Positions 7,066 to 13,793 of a stretch of 13,793 nt of DNA are shown in pieces; positions within the stretch are counted from its first letter, which is position 1; every line of letters begins with the position of its first letter. The notes below the pieces were generated by a model that saw only the letters and a program-made list of their open reading frames with translations, did not search any database and was not told where the DNA came from. Source of the stretch: Acidobacteriota bacterium (lineage in GTDB: Bacteria > Acidobacteriota > Terriglobia > UBA7540); the NCBI GenBank assembly GCA_021786455.1, contig JAJYNF010000136.1:1-13793 (forward strand), written 5' to 3'. A program made the position numbers and the translations under genes.

Positions 7066-7794
7066 TCAGGACGCGCGAAGTGAGGTTGCTGCCTCTTCCA
7101 TTTCCCGAACGATGATCGCGGCCGCAGCGGCGGGATCGGGAGCAGCGGTGATGGGTCGGCCCACCACCAGATAATCAGCCCCCGCCGCGATCGCGGCTGC
7201 CGGTGTAGTCGTCCGCGCTTGGTCGTTGGAACTCGAGGTCATTGGCCGGATACCGGGCGTCACAATCACAAACCCCGGGCCACAGACGCGCCGAATGGCG
7301 GAAATTTCACGGCCGGACGCAACCACGCCGTCCAATCCCGCCGCCTGCGCTAGGCGCGCCCATCGGACCACCACTTCTTCCGGCGTGCCCAAAACCCCCA
7401 GCTCACCGAGATCCTCCGGCCCTAAACTCGTCAGCACAGTGACCGCCAACACCCAGGGTAACCGGCCGCTGGGCCCCTGACGCGCCCCTTCCGCGGCCGC
7501 CTCCATCATCTTGCGCCCTCCAGAGGCATGGACGTTCACCATCCGCACGCCCATCTCCGCCGCTTGCCGACAGGCTCCGCGCACGGTGCTTGGAATGTCA
7601 TGGAACTTGAGATCGAGAAAAACCTGCTGTCCTCGGGCAATCAAGTCCCGCCCCAGCGAAGGCCCTGCTCTGGTGAACAGTTCTGAGCCGACCTTAAACA
7701 TTCCAACGCGCCCGAACAGCTTTTCGGCGGTCTTCATGCCGGCGTCGGCAGTGGCAAAATCCAGAGCGACGATGAGCTTCTCGCGCGCTGACAA
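7066..7794 (-). CDS. pyrF: Orotidine 5'-phosphate decarboxylase
   Basis: The enzyme decarboxylates OMP to UMP, the last step of the pathway. With the proposed start the protein has 242 residues, normal for the family. It begins SAREKLIVALDFATADAG, contains the catalytic D-x-K-x-x-D set in LDLKFHDIP (D61, K63, D66), the phosphate-binding GIRP (181-184) and GRPIT (212-216). The frame stays open upstream to an ATG at 7959, but that adds 55 arginine-rich residues without family similarity. A TTG at 7794 is preferred: AGGAG (7801-7805) lies six bases upstream, family similarity begins right after it, and a good promoter at 7868-7896 would lie inside the longer version. An intermediate GTG (7851-7849) is also possible. 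pyrE follows after seven bases. Confidence 0.94.
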   Translation of the reverse strand: MSAREKLIVALDFATADAGMKTAEKLFGRVGMFKVGSELFTRAGPSLGRDLIARGQQVFLDLKFHDIPSTVRGACRQAAEMGVRMVNVHASGGRKMMEAAAEGARQGPSGRLPWVLAVTVLTSLGPEDLGELGVLGTPEEVVVRWARLAQAAGLDGVVASGREISAIRRVCGPGFVIVTPGIRPMTSSSNDQARTTTPAAAIAAGADYLVVGRPITAAPDPAAAAAIIVREMEEAATSLRAS

Positions 7795-7797
7795 TCG

Positions 7798-7805
7798 CCT
7801 CTCCT
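7798..7805 (-). promoter_or_regulatory. Ribosome-binding site that decides the pyrF start
   Basis: On the minus strand AGGAGAGG, with core AGGAG at 7805-7801, sits six bases before the TTG at 7794. It is the strongest Shine-Dalgarno sequence in this part of the window and supports TTG initiation of pyrF over the distant ATG. Confidence 0.6.
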
Positions 7806-7867
7806 CTCGCCCGAGCGGTTTTGCTTCCCCCCAACGCTGCCTTTTACGCACCGCCCGGCGAAACGTC

Positions 7868-7896
7868 ATTTTAAGGGAAGCTCTTCCAAAAGTGAA
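7868..7896 (-). promoter_or_regulatory. Candidate pyrF-pyrE promoter with a spacer palindrome
   Basis: On the minus strand TTCACT (7896-7891) and TAAAAT (7873-7868) are 17 bases apart, four and five matches to the sigma-70 consensus. The spacer contains a short perfect inverted repeat, GGAAG-AG-CTTCC (7876-7887), which could be a repressor site. Transcription would start near 7861, giving a leader of about 65 bases before the TTG start of pyrF. Confidence 0.45.
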
Positions 7897-7949
7897 TGGA
7901 AAGGATTGGGTGGGATTGCGTTGATGCGGAGTGGACGCCCAATTTTTCC

Positions 7950-7978
7950 TTGACACCATGAGGCGAATGGGCTATAGA
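7950..7978 (+). promoter_or_regulatory. Promoter of the argCBDF operon
   Basis: A perfect -35 TTGACA (7950-7955) is followed after 17 bases by TATAGA (7973-7978), four of six matches with TATA intact. Transcription would start near 7985, at the beginning of an AT-rich tract holding an ARG-box-like sequence. The leader to the preferred argC start would be about 105 bases. Confidence 0.6.
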
Positions 7979-7986
7979 GTTATAAA

Positions 7987-8011
7987 TATGCGAATTGCGC
8001 ATAAATATTCT
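7987..8011. promoter_or_regulatory. Candidate arginine-repressor operator (ARG box-like)
   Basis: Bases 7998-8011 match 11 of 14 positions of the ArgR/AhrC box TGAATWWWWATTCA, with the right half ATTC intact. Overlapping it is an inverted repeat TATGCG (7987-7992) / CGCATA (7998-8003) around AATTG. A poorer second box match lies at 7976-7989, about one ARG-box period upstream. ATAAATAT occurs twice (7982 and 8001). The position, at and just after the predicted transcription start of argC, is where ArgR boxes block initiation. AT-rich DNA gives chance matches, and no argR gene is in the window. Confidence 0.45.
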
Positions 8012-8091
8012 TGCCAAAGATGCTGGGGGGAAGGCCGTTGGGCGCGGTGATTGAAGAGAAGGCGTCCGGGAGCCGGGAGGCCGCGGGCACG

Positions 8092-9120
8092 GTGACGGTT
8101 CGAGTGGCCGTCGTGGGTGCTACCGGGTATGTGGGCCGCGAGCTGTTGTCGCGCTTGGCGAAACATCCTTACACCCGCGTGACGCGCCTAATGTCTTCCG
8201 GGCGGGACGGCCGCAAGCCTTACGCCATCGGCCAATCGCATCCGGTGCTGCGCGGCAAATTCACCGCGCTTTGCGAGCCGCTGGCTGCGGAAAGCCTGAC
8301 GCCGGATGAGACGGACGTGGCGTTTCTCGCCACGCCCCATGAAACCGCGCATGAACTCGCGCCTGCGCTCCTCGAGCGCGGTCTGCGCGTCATTGACCTG
8401 AGCGCGGCGTTTCGGCTGAAAAATGCGGAGGCTTATCCCCGTTGGTACGGGTTTGAGCACCGGGCTCCTCAGGCGCTCGAAGAGGCGGTTTATGGCTTGA
8501 CGGAGTTGAATGGGACTGCGATTCGGACAGCGCGCCTGGTGGCCAACCCGGGTTGCTACGCCACGTCGGTCATTCTGGGGCTGGCGCCGCTGGTTCGTGC
8601 AGGATGGTTGGACCCGCTCGCGCCGATTATTTCCGATTCGAAATCCGGAGCGAGCGGGGCAGGCCGCGCCCCCAGCGACAAGCTGCATTTCGTCGAAGTC
8701 AACGAGAATTGCCGCGCTTACGCCCTGTTCTCGCACCGCCACGTCCCGGAGATGCTCGAAGCGCTGAACCTCGATGCCTCGCGCTTTACGTTTACACCTC
8801 ACCTTCTGCCCGTCACGCGCGGCATTCTCAGCACAATCTATGTGTGGCTGGCAGAGGGTCGGCCGCTCGAATCCGTGCTGGAACTTTACCGTGATTTTTA
8901 CGCGCAGGCGCCCTTGGTTCGGGTCCTGGAGGATTCGCTCCCAGAAATCCAATCCGTTGCCTGGACCAATTACACGGACATCGGCTTTGCCCTCGACGCT
9001 TCCAGACGCCAACTGATTATCGTTTCGGCCCTCGACAACCTTGGCAAAGGCGCCGCGGGTCAGGCAATTCAAAGCATGAATCTCATGTATGGTTTTCCAG
9101 AAACCACGGCGCTGGGATGA
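8092..9120 (+). CDS. argC: N-acetyl-gamma-glutamyl-phosphate reductase
   Basis: ArgC reduces N-acetylglutamyl phosphate to the semialdehyde with NADPH, step three of arginine synthesis. With a GTG start at 8092 the protein has 342 residues, usual for the family, and begins TVRVAVVGATGYVGREL, placing the NADP-binding G-A-T-G-Y-V-G at residues 9-15. The catalytic cysteine is C155 in NPGCYAT, and the active-site histidine lies in HRHVPE (215-220). SDSKSGASGAGR (181-192) is another family hallmark. The frame is open further up, to ATG 8020 and TTG 8011, adding 24-27 unconserved residues; the GTG has a GGAGG (8076-8080) eleven bases away, rather far, so the start is preferred but not certain. The stop overlaps the argB ATG by four bases. 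A promoter and operator lie about 100 bases upstream. Confidence 0.95.
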   Translation: MTVRVAVVGATGYVGRELLSRLAKHPYTRVTRLMSSGRDGRKPYAIGQSHPVLRGKFTALCEPLAAESLTPDETDVAFLATPHETAHELAPALLERGLRVIDLSAAFRLKNAEAYPRWYGFEHRAPQALEEAVYGLTELNGTAIRTARLVANPGCYATSVILGLAPLVRAGWLDPLAPIISDSKSGASGAGRAPSDKLHFVEVNENCRAYALFSHRHVPEMLEALNLDASRFTFTPHLLPVTRGILSTIYVWLAEGRPLESVLELYRDFYAQAPLVRVLEDSLPEIQSVAWTNYTDIGFALDASRRQLIIVSALDNLGKGAAGQAIQSMNLMYGFPETTALG

Positions 9121-9914
9121 AAATTGTCATCAAAATCGGCGGGCAGGCGGCGGAGGACCGGCAGGGGCGGCGGCGGCTTGGCCGGCAGATTCGGGATCTT
9201 TGCCGCTCGGGGCATCGCGTGGCGGTGGTTCACGGCGGCGGCAAGGCGTTAACAGAAACCTTGACGCGATTCGGCATCGCGACGGAGTTCTACCAAGGGC
9301 TGCGGGTCACTGACGCAGCCACGCGAGATGTGGCGCTCATGGTGCTGGCTGGATTAATTAACAAGACTTGGGTGGCGGAGCTCGAGGCGCAGGGGCAACC
9401 CGCTCTGGGTATTTGCGGCGGAGATGGAGGGTTGGTCGTAGCGCGCAAAATCGCGGCTGGCGCGAATGGCAGCCGGAAGGACCTGGGATTTGTCGGCCGC
9501 CCGAGCAAAATCAACTCGACCGTTCTCGACGCGGCCTTTCAGAAGGGACTGGTGCCGGTGGTGGCGAGCTTGGGGCTGAGCCCGGCAGGTGAATATCTCA
9601 ACATCAATGCCGACGACTTGGCCGCGGCACTGGCGGTGGCGCTCCAAGCGCATCGTTTGCTCTACTTGACCGAGTCGGGCGGCGTATGGGATGCCGAGCG
9701 GCGCCTGCTGCCCATCGTCAAGCTGGGCGAAATCCAAAACTTGATTCAAAAAGGCATTGTGCGTGACGGCATGATTCCCAAGTTGCGTTCCTGCGCGCGC
9801 ACCTTGCGAAACGGCGTGGGCGAAATTGACATCATGGCCCCGGACATTCCCGCTGGCCTTGAACGGGCCATCAGGCGGAGCGCAAGTTTTGGAACAAGGA
9901 TTGTGAAAACATAA
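9117..9914 (+). CDS. argB: Acetylglutamate kinase
   Basis: ArgB phosphorylates N-acetylglutamate, step two of arginine synthesis. The 265 residues belong to the amino-acid kinase family: K6-I-G-G near the N-terminus, HGGGK (39-43) for the phosphate loop, FVGRPSKIN (125-133), LNINADDLAA (161-170) for substrate and magnesium binding, and DGMIPKL (218-224) with the catalytic lysine K222. The KIGG motif begins only five residues from the start, so the roughly 20-residue N-terminal helix that arginine-inhibited, hexameric kinases carry is absent. By family knowledge this suggests an Escherichia coli-like, arginine-insensitive enzyme. The ATG overlaps the argC stop (ATGA), without a strong Shine-Dalgarno sequence, so translational coupling is likely. 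The TAA overlaps the argD start. Confidence 0.96.
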   Translation: MKIVIKIGGQAAEDRQGRRRLGRQIRDLCRSGHRVAVVHGGGKALTETLTRFGIATEFYQGLRVTDAATRDVALMVLAGLINKTWVAELEAQGQPALGICGGDGGLVVARKIAAGANGSRKDLGFVGRPSKINSTVLDAAFQKGLVPVVASLGLSPAGEYLNINADDLAAALAVALQAHRLLYLTESGGVWDAERRLLPIVKLGEIQNLIQKGIVRDGMIPKLRSCARTLRNGVGEIDIMAPDIPAGLERAIRRSASFGTRIVKT

Positions 9915-11134
9915 TGACCCTCGAGCAGATTGCTCAACTCGAATCACAGACGCTCATCCCCACGTATGAGCGGCTTCCGATTCTCGCAACGCGCGGCGAA
10001 GGGTGTTTTCTGTACGATGAGCACGGCAAAAGATATCTTGATTTTCTCGGCGGCCTTGCGGTCAACGCGCTTGGCTACAATCACCCGGCATTGATGGCGG
10101 TGCTGCGGGATAGCTCCGAGTCGTTGCTGCACGTTTCGAATCTCATCTACCACCCTTATCAGGCTCCGCTCGCCCAGAAGCTGAGCGCGATTTCCGGACT
10201 TGACCGCGTGTTCTTCGCCAACACCGGAGCGGAGGCGGTGGAAGGCGCTTTGAAGCTGGCGAGGGCTCACGCAGGACGGGCGGTGTCGGATGGCCGCTTC
10301 GTCATCCTGGCGATGGAGAATTCGTTTCACGGAAGGACGCTCGGGGCGCTTTCGGTCACTTGGCCGGAAAAATACCGCAAACCTTTCGAGCCGCTGCTTC
10401 CAGGAATCAAGTTTGTCCGCGTGAATGACCTGGCGCACTTGAATCAAAGCTTTTCCGAACACGTAGCGGCGCTTATGGTGGAGGTGATTCAGGGCGAGGG
10501 AGGGGTGGTGGAGTTGGAGGAAGGATTTCTCCGAGCCGCGCAGCAGCTCTGCCGAACTCACGGCGCGCTGCTGATCTGCGATGAGATTCAATGCGGCCTG
10601 GGACGAACGGGGCGGTTTTTTGCCTATCAAAAGTTCGGGCTGGAGCCGGACATCGTCCTCGTCGCCAAACCGCTGGCGGCCGGATTGCCCTTGGCCGCTA
10701 TTTTGGCGCGGCAGCGCGTGGCGGAGGCTTTCCATCCTGGCTCGCATGGCTCAACCTTCGGCGGCGGGCCGTTGCAATGCCGGTTGGCGCTGAAGTTTTT
10801 GGAAATCCTGGAACAGCCCGCCTTTCTGGATCACGTGCGTCACGTGGGAGCTTATCTCCGCCAGAAGCTTCTCGGCCTCCAGGAGGAATTTTCGTCAATC
10901 CGGGAGGTTCGCGGAGATGGCTTAATCCAGGCGTTGGAGCTGCCGCTCCCCGGAAAGGAGGTCGTCCGGCGAGGACTGGAGGCCGGCCTGATTTTTAACT
11001 GTACTCAGGAGCGCGTACTAAGATTCCTCCCACCTTTGATTATCGAGGAGGAGCATGTGAACCAGTTCATCGAGGGGTTGCGCCCGATACTGGAAACCGT
11101 CCTGGCGGCGCAGATGAAAGGAGTGCACGCATGA
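9914..11134 (+). CDS. argD: Acetylornithine aminotransferase
   Basis: ArgD transfers an amino group from glutamate to N-acetylglutamate semialdehyde, giving N-acetylornithine, with pyridoxal phosphate as cofactor. The 406 residues show a class III aminotransferase: NTGAEAVEGALKLAR (103-117), SFHGRTLGAL (137-146), the cofactor-binding D223-E224 in ICDEIQCGLGRTG, and the Schiff-base lysine K252 in VAKPLAAGLPLAA. HGSTFGGGP (278-286) and LRFLPPLII (369-377) complete the family pattern. Family homologues may also act on succinyl-diaminopimelate or ornithine, but the operon fixes the role as arginine synthesis. The ATG shares one base with the argB stop (TAATG), and the stop overlaps the argF ATG by four bases, so the four genes form one translationally coupled unit. 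Confidence 0.95.
   Translation: MTLEQIAQLESQTLIPTYERLPILATRGEGCFLYDEHGKRYLDFLGGLAVNALGYNHPALMAVLRDSSESLLHVSNLIYHPYQAPLAQKLSAISGLDRVFFANTGAEAVEGALKLARAHAGRAVSDGRFVILAMENSFHGRTLGALSVTWPEKYRKPFEPLLPGIKFVRVNDLAHLNQSFSEHVAALMVEVIQGEGGVVELEEGFLRAAQQLCRTHGALLICDEIQCGLGRTGRFFAYQKFGLEPDIVLVAKPLAAGLPLAAILARQRVAEAFHPGSHGSTFGGGPLQCRLALKFLEILEQPAFLDHVRHVGAYLRQKLLGLQEEFSSIREVRGDGLIQALELPLPGKEVVRRGLEAGLIFNCTQERVLRFLPPLIIEEEHVNQFIEGLRPILETVLAAQMKGVHA
11118..11123 (+). promoter_or_regulatory. Ribosome-binding site of argF inside argD
   Basis: AAGGAG lies seven bases before the ATG at 11131, inside the 3' end of argD. It supports this start over the in-frame ATG at 11149 and suggests that argF can initiate efficiently besides coupling to argD. 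Confidence 0.6.
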
Positions 11135-12096
11135 CACCGACCGTGGCTATGGATCAACAGGAACAAGTGAGCGCTCGCGATTTGCTCTCGGACGCCGACC
11201 TGACACCGGGCGACCTGGCGCTGATTTTCGATCTGGCTGAGCGTGTCAAGGCTTCGCCTGGCGCTTACTCTCGTGCTCTCGCGGGCAAGCAATTGGCGAT
11301 GATTTTTGAAAAGCCGTCGCTGCGCACGCGCACAACGTTCGAGGTTGGCATGACCAGTATGGGCGGCCATGCCATTTATCTGGACCACACCAAGCCGCGG
11401 CTGGGCGAACGGGAATCCATCAAGGATGTGGCGCGCAACCTGGAGCGGTGGGTGGACGGCATCGTGGCGCGGACTTACGCGCACCAGGCGGTGGTCGAAC
11501 TGGCCGGGAACGCCTCGATTCCCGTCGTTAACGCTCTGACCGACCTATACCACCCCTGCCAGGCGGTCAGCGACTTCTTTACCCTGCGCGAAAAGTTTGG
11601 CCGCCTGAGAGGGCTTAAATTTGCGTTCATTGGCGACGGCAACAACGTTTGCCACTCGCTGATGTTGACCGGCGCGAAGCTCGGGGTTTCGGTGCGTGTC
11701 GCTACGCCTGCCGGATTTGAGCCCAAGCCGGAAGTTACCGAAGAAGCCAGAGCTGCCGGACGCTCTGCAAGCGCCTCGCCCCAACTTTTTCACGATCCTT
11801 TCGAAGCCGTAGCGGGCGCGCAGGTGGTCTATACGGATGTCTGGGCGAGCATGGGCCAGGAATTTGCCGCTCATCTTCGGTCGCAGGTTTTCGCTCCATT
11901 TCAGGTCAATAACACCTTGATGGCGACTGCCTGCCGGGACGCCGTTTTCATGCATTGCCTGCCGGCCCATCGAGGCCAAGAAGTTACTGATTCCGTGCTG
12001 GATTCAAATCGCTCAATCGTCTATGACCAGGCCGAAAACCGCCTGCATGTTCAGAAGGCGATCTTGATGCTTCTCATGCAAGCCGAAACCCGGTAA
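11131..12096 (+). CDS. argF: Ornithine carbamoyltransferase
   Basis: ArgF joins ornithine and carbamoyl phosphate to give citrulline. The 321 residues contain the carbamoyl-phosphate loop EKPSLRTRTTFE (60-71), HPCQ (141-144), the ornithine-binding DVWASMGQE (236-244) with its SMG motif, and HCLPAHRGQEV (275-285). The SMG loop identifies ornithine, not N-acetylornithine, as substrate. The loop reads S-L-R-T-R in place of the common S-T-R-T-R, a variant also found in other bacterial family members. The N-terminus is about 16 residues longer than the conserved start of the fold, but the ATGA overlap with argD and a strong AAGGAG support it. Using ornithine implies that an acetyl-removing step (ArgJ or ArgE) must be encoded elsewhere. 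argR, argG and argH do not follow. Confidence 0.96.
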   Translation: MTPTVAMDQQEQVSARDLLSDADLTPGDLALIFDLAERVKASPGAYSRALAGKQLAMIFEKPSLRTRTTFEVGMTSMGGHAIYLDHTKPRLGERESIKDVARNLERWVDGIVARTYAHQAVVELAGNASIPVVNALTDLYHPCQAVSDFFTLREKFGRLRGLKFAFIGDGNNVCHSLMLTGAKLGVSVRVATPAGFEPKPEVTEEARAAGRSASASPQLFHDPFEAVAGAQVVYTDVWASMGQEFAAHLRSQVFAPFQVNNTLMATACRDAVFMHCLPAHRGQEVTDSVLDSNRSIVYDQAENRLHVQKAILMLLMQAETR

Positions 12097-12189
12097 ACAC
12101 GCGCGCATAAATCCTATCAATTCGTGGAGCGGATTATTGCCGACCCCGCCATGAAACTAGCTGAGGCATCCGTGCATCAGAACTAAAGT

Positions 12190-12303
12190 AAGCAGGGTGA
12201 ATTGGGTGGAAATCCTGCCGTGCAGCCCCATCGGTTGAAGGGGGAACTGGAACCTTCCCCTGCCGGCTCACCCATACAAACGCGCAAAGGGCGCGTACGT
12301 TTG
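12190..12303 (+). promoter_or_regulatory. Candidate structured leader RNA before the receptor gene
   Basis: The 295 bases between argF and the receptor gene (12097-12391) contain no credible gene but several inverted repeats. GGGTGA (12195-12200) pairs with TCACCC (12268-12273) to close a domain. Inside it GGGGGAA (12240-12246) pairs with TTCCCCT (12255-12261, one G-U pair), and GCAGG (12192-12196) can alternatively pair with CCTGC (12214-12218). CCCC (12226-12229) competes for the same G-run. A separate hairpin follows: ACGCGC (12280-12285) / GCGCGT (12291-12296), nested in CAAACG (12277-12282) / CGTTTG (12298-12303). GGTGGAAATCC (12206-12216) resembles a piece of the cobalamin riboswitch core, but the GCCACTG element and a clear B12 box are missing. 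No T-run follows any stem, so it is not a plain terminator. Confidence 0.3.
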
Positions 12304-12391
12304 ACGTGTGGCAGAAGGACCAGAAGAGACTTCTTCTTTTCCAAGCGCAGAGTCAGCTATAAGGAGCGCGCAAAAAAGGCAACCGGCGGCG

Positions 12392-13793
12392 ATGGCGTCG
12401 AACTTTACCAAACTGAGGAAATCGAGTCCTGTCGCCTTCGGAGCGCATCTCTGCGCTCTCACTGTGGCTTTCACCTTGGTCGGCAGGGCACTCGTGCCGG
12501 TTGCCATCAGAGGGCAGTCACCCGGTTTCGGGAGCATCCGCGGCACGGTCACGGCCGTCACTGCGGACGGGGAAGTTTTTCCGGCAGGCCATGTCAGGGT
12601 TCGGCTAATTTCAGCCAATAGGGCGCGGAAGCCTGGCACTGTGGTTTCCGACGAAAAGGGCGGCTTTGCCTTTAGTAACATTCCGGCCGGCCGTTACACG
12701 CTCACCGTCGTGGCTCCGGGCTTCCAAACCTATTCCCAATCCGTCGTCATCCAGCCGGGCGAGAATTTGGTTAGCAACATCCGCCTGAATCTTTCCGAAG
12801 TCCGCCAGCAAGTCGAGGTTCGAGAGAAGGCGCCGCCGATTGCTCAAGCCAGCACGATTCCTCCTTCCCGGTTGAGCGCTACCCAACTCACCACCGTCCC
12901 CGTAGCTCAGCAAAGAGTCAAGCAAGAGTTGCCGCTGATGCCTGGGGTGATTCGCGCCTTGAATGGTAAAACCTATATCAAAGGCGCCTCCGAAACTCAG
13001 GGCATGTTGGAAATTGATTCGGCGGAATTCGTGGACCCTGTCACGGGGAGTTTTATTCAGGATATTCCAGTTGACGCGATTCAATCTCTAAAGGTTTACC
13101 CGGCTCCCTTCGAGGCCGACGATGACGGATTCACGGGCGGCCTCACGACCATCGAGACCCAATCTCCTACCAGCCGGTGGACGTGGGGAATGGAGAACAT
13201 CAATCCTAAAATTCGAGCTAAGCAGGGACACATGGTGGGAATTCAGCAGGCAGAGCCGCGCCTGCATTTCTCCGGCCCGCTTCGGCGGAACAAGCTGAAC
13301 TTCGCGGAGGTGTTCCAGTACACCATGAACAAGGAGGACGTGCGAGGGTTAGCCTGGCCGCACGATGAAACCAAAATTCAAGGCTTCAATTCCTTCTCCA
13401 CCTTCCAATATCTATTTTCTAGCCACCATTTACTGACCTTCAATGTGGATGTCTTCCCCCGGCGTCAGGAGTTCGCAAACTTGCGCGCCTTGATCCCTCA
13501 ACCGGCGTCGTCGGACCTCAACCGAAGTGGCTACGCCGTGGACGCTTCCGATCATTATCAGTTTTCTTCGGGAAACGTTCTGACGACCCATTTTCAATAC
13601 CTCCGAGCAGATACCAACGCGCACGGCCAGGGCCCCTTGGACATGCTGGTGACGCCGAACGGCCTGGCTGGAAATTACTTCAACTCCTGGGAACGTTTCA
13701 GCCATCAAGAAGGCGCCGGAGTGGAGCTTTCCTTGCCATCCCGCCGATGGCTCGGCAAGCAGGAGTTCTCCTTCGGCGCCGATGCGCTACGTC
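12392..13793 (+). CDS. TonB-dependent outer-membrane receptor, 3' end missing
   Basis: The frame is open from ATG 12392 to the window edge, 467 codons, with no stop. A signal peptide is likely: basic start (MASNFTKLRK), hydrophobic core at about 14-38 and a possible cleavage site near GQS (41-43). Residues 47-135 form a carboxypeptidase-regulatory-like beta domain (GSIRGTVTAV at the start, SDEKGGFAFSNIPAGRYTL at 86-104, VVAPGF at 106-111). A plug-like region follows at about 175-260: LPLMPGV (180-186), IKGASETQG (196-204), VDAIQSLKVYPAPFEAD (227-243) and GFTGGLTTIETQ (246-257). After that come beta-barrel strands (HFSGPLRRNKLNF, HYQFSSGNVLTTHFQYLR). Large receptors with this layout are abundant in Acidobacteriota and are thought to import glycans or other large nutrients; the substrate cannot be told here. 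An AAGG lies about 11 bases before the ATG. Confidence 0.85.
   Translation, partial: MASNFTKLRKSSPVAFGAHLCALTVAFTLVGRALVPVAIRGQSPGFGSIRGTVTAVTADGEVFPAGHVRVRLISANRARKPGTVVSDEKGGFAFSNIPAGRYTLTVVAPGFQTYSQSVVIQPGENLVSNIRLNLSEVRQQVEVREKAPPIAQASTIPPSRLSATQLTTVPVAQQRVKQELPLMPGVIRALNGKTYIKGASETQGMLEIDSAEFVDPVTGSFIQDIPVDAIQSLKVYPAPFEADDDGFTGGLTTIETQSPTSRWTWGMENINPKIRAKQGHMVGIQQAEPRLHFSGPLRRNKLNFAEVFQYTMNKEDVRGLAWPHDETKIQGFNSFSTFQYLFSSHHLLTFNVDVFPRRQEFANLRALIPQPASSDLNRSGYAVDASDHYQFSSGNVLTTHFQYLRADTNAHGQGPLDMLVTPNGLAGNYFNSWERFSHQEGAGVELSLPSRRWLGKQEFSFGADALR

Noticed and set aside
8188..9072. A 294-codon minus-strand frame opposite argC
   Set aside because: Antisense to a fully conserved ArgC; arginine- and glutamine-rich shadow of a high-GC gene.
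9944..10747. A 267-codon minus-strand frame opposite argD
   Set aside because: Antisense to the conserved aminotransferase core, no recognisable domain.
12103..12112. GCGCATAAAT, identical to ten bases in the arg operator region
   Set aside because: A ten-base repeat is expected by chance many times in 14 kb; it does not complete an ARG box here.
12097..12186. In-frame continuation after the argF stop (about 29 codons ending at a TAA)
   Set aside because: Reads plausibly as protein but falls beyond the normal ArgF end and shows no family match; probably chance.

Overview
The window is a GC-rich chromosomal segment from a Gram-negative bacterium, most likely an Acidobacteriota member. This assignment is inferred from gene content, not from a marker gene. 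The main clue is the last gene, a TonB-dependent outer-membrane receptor with an N-terminal carboxypeptidase-regulatory-like domain, an architecture greatly expanded in that phylum. Supporting clues are two conserved but uncharacterised proteins (a cysteine-rich zinc-ribbon protein and a multi-pass membrane protein) of types I associate with that phylum, and the isolated PotA-like ATPase. No rRNA, tRNA, CRISPR array, insertion sequence or phage gene was found.

Left part (1-2800). Three minus-strand genes read leftward: a PotA-type ABC ATPase (1396-2541), a small eight-cysteine zinc-ribbon protein (912-1316) and a membrane protein that runs off the left edge (1-515). In the 396-base gap at 516-911 there is a plus-strand remnant of the C-terminus of a Gfo/Idh/MocA-type oxidoreductase (about 633-815) with an in-frame stop.

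Middle (2801-7800). Plus-strand genes encode a double-SIS-domain sugar-phosphate isomerase-like protein (2801-3802), dihydroorotase PyrC (3957-5237) and an uncharacterised membrane protein (5378-6439). Converging on them is a minus-strand pyrF-pyrE pair (7794-6483). pyrC, pyrE and pyrF supply three of the six UMP-biosynthesis steps; carAB, pyrB and pyrD are not in the window.

Right part (7795-13793). A roughly 300-base divergent region carries a good promoter for each direction and an AT-rich ARG-box-like operator. It feeds argC-argB-argD-argF, four genes that all overlap by 1-4 bases and convert N-acetylglutamate through N-acetylornithine, and ornithine to citrulline. argJ/argE, argG, argH and argR are not seen. 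A 295-base leader rich in inverted repeats separates argF from the truncated TonB-dependent receptor gene (12392 to the end).

No wholly new system is evident. The most useful observations are the shared arg/pyr control region with corrected starts for pyrF and argC, the oxidoreductase remnant, the structured leader before the receptor gene, an apparently arginine-insensitive ArgB, and several conserved orphans (zinc ribbon, PotA without permeases, SIS protein, membrane protein).
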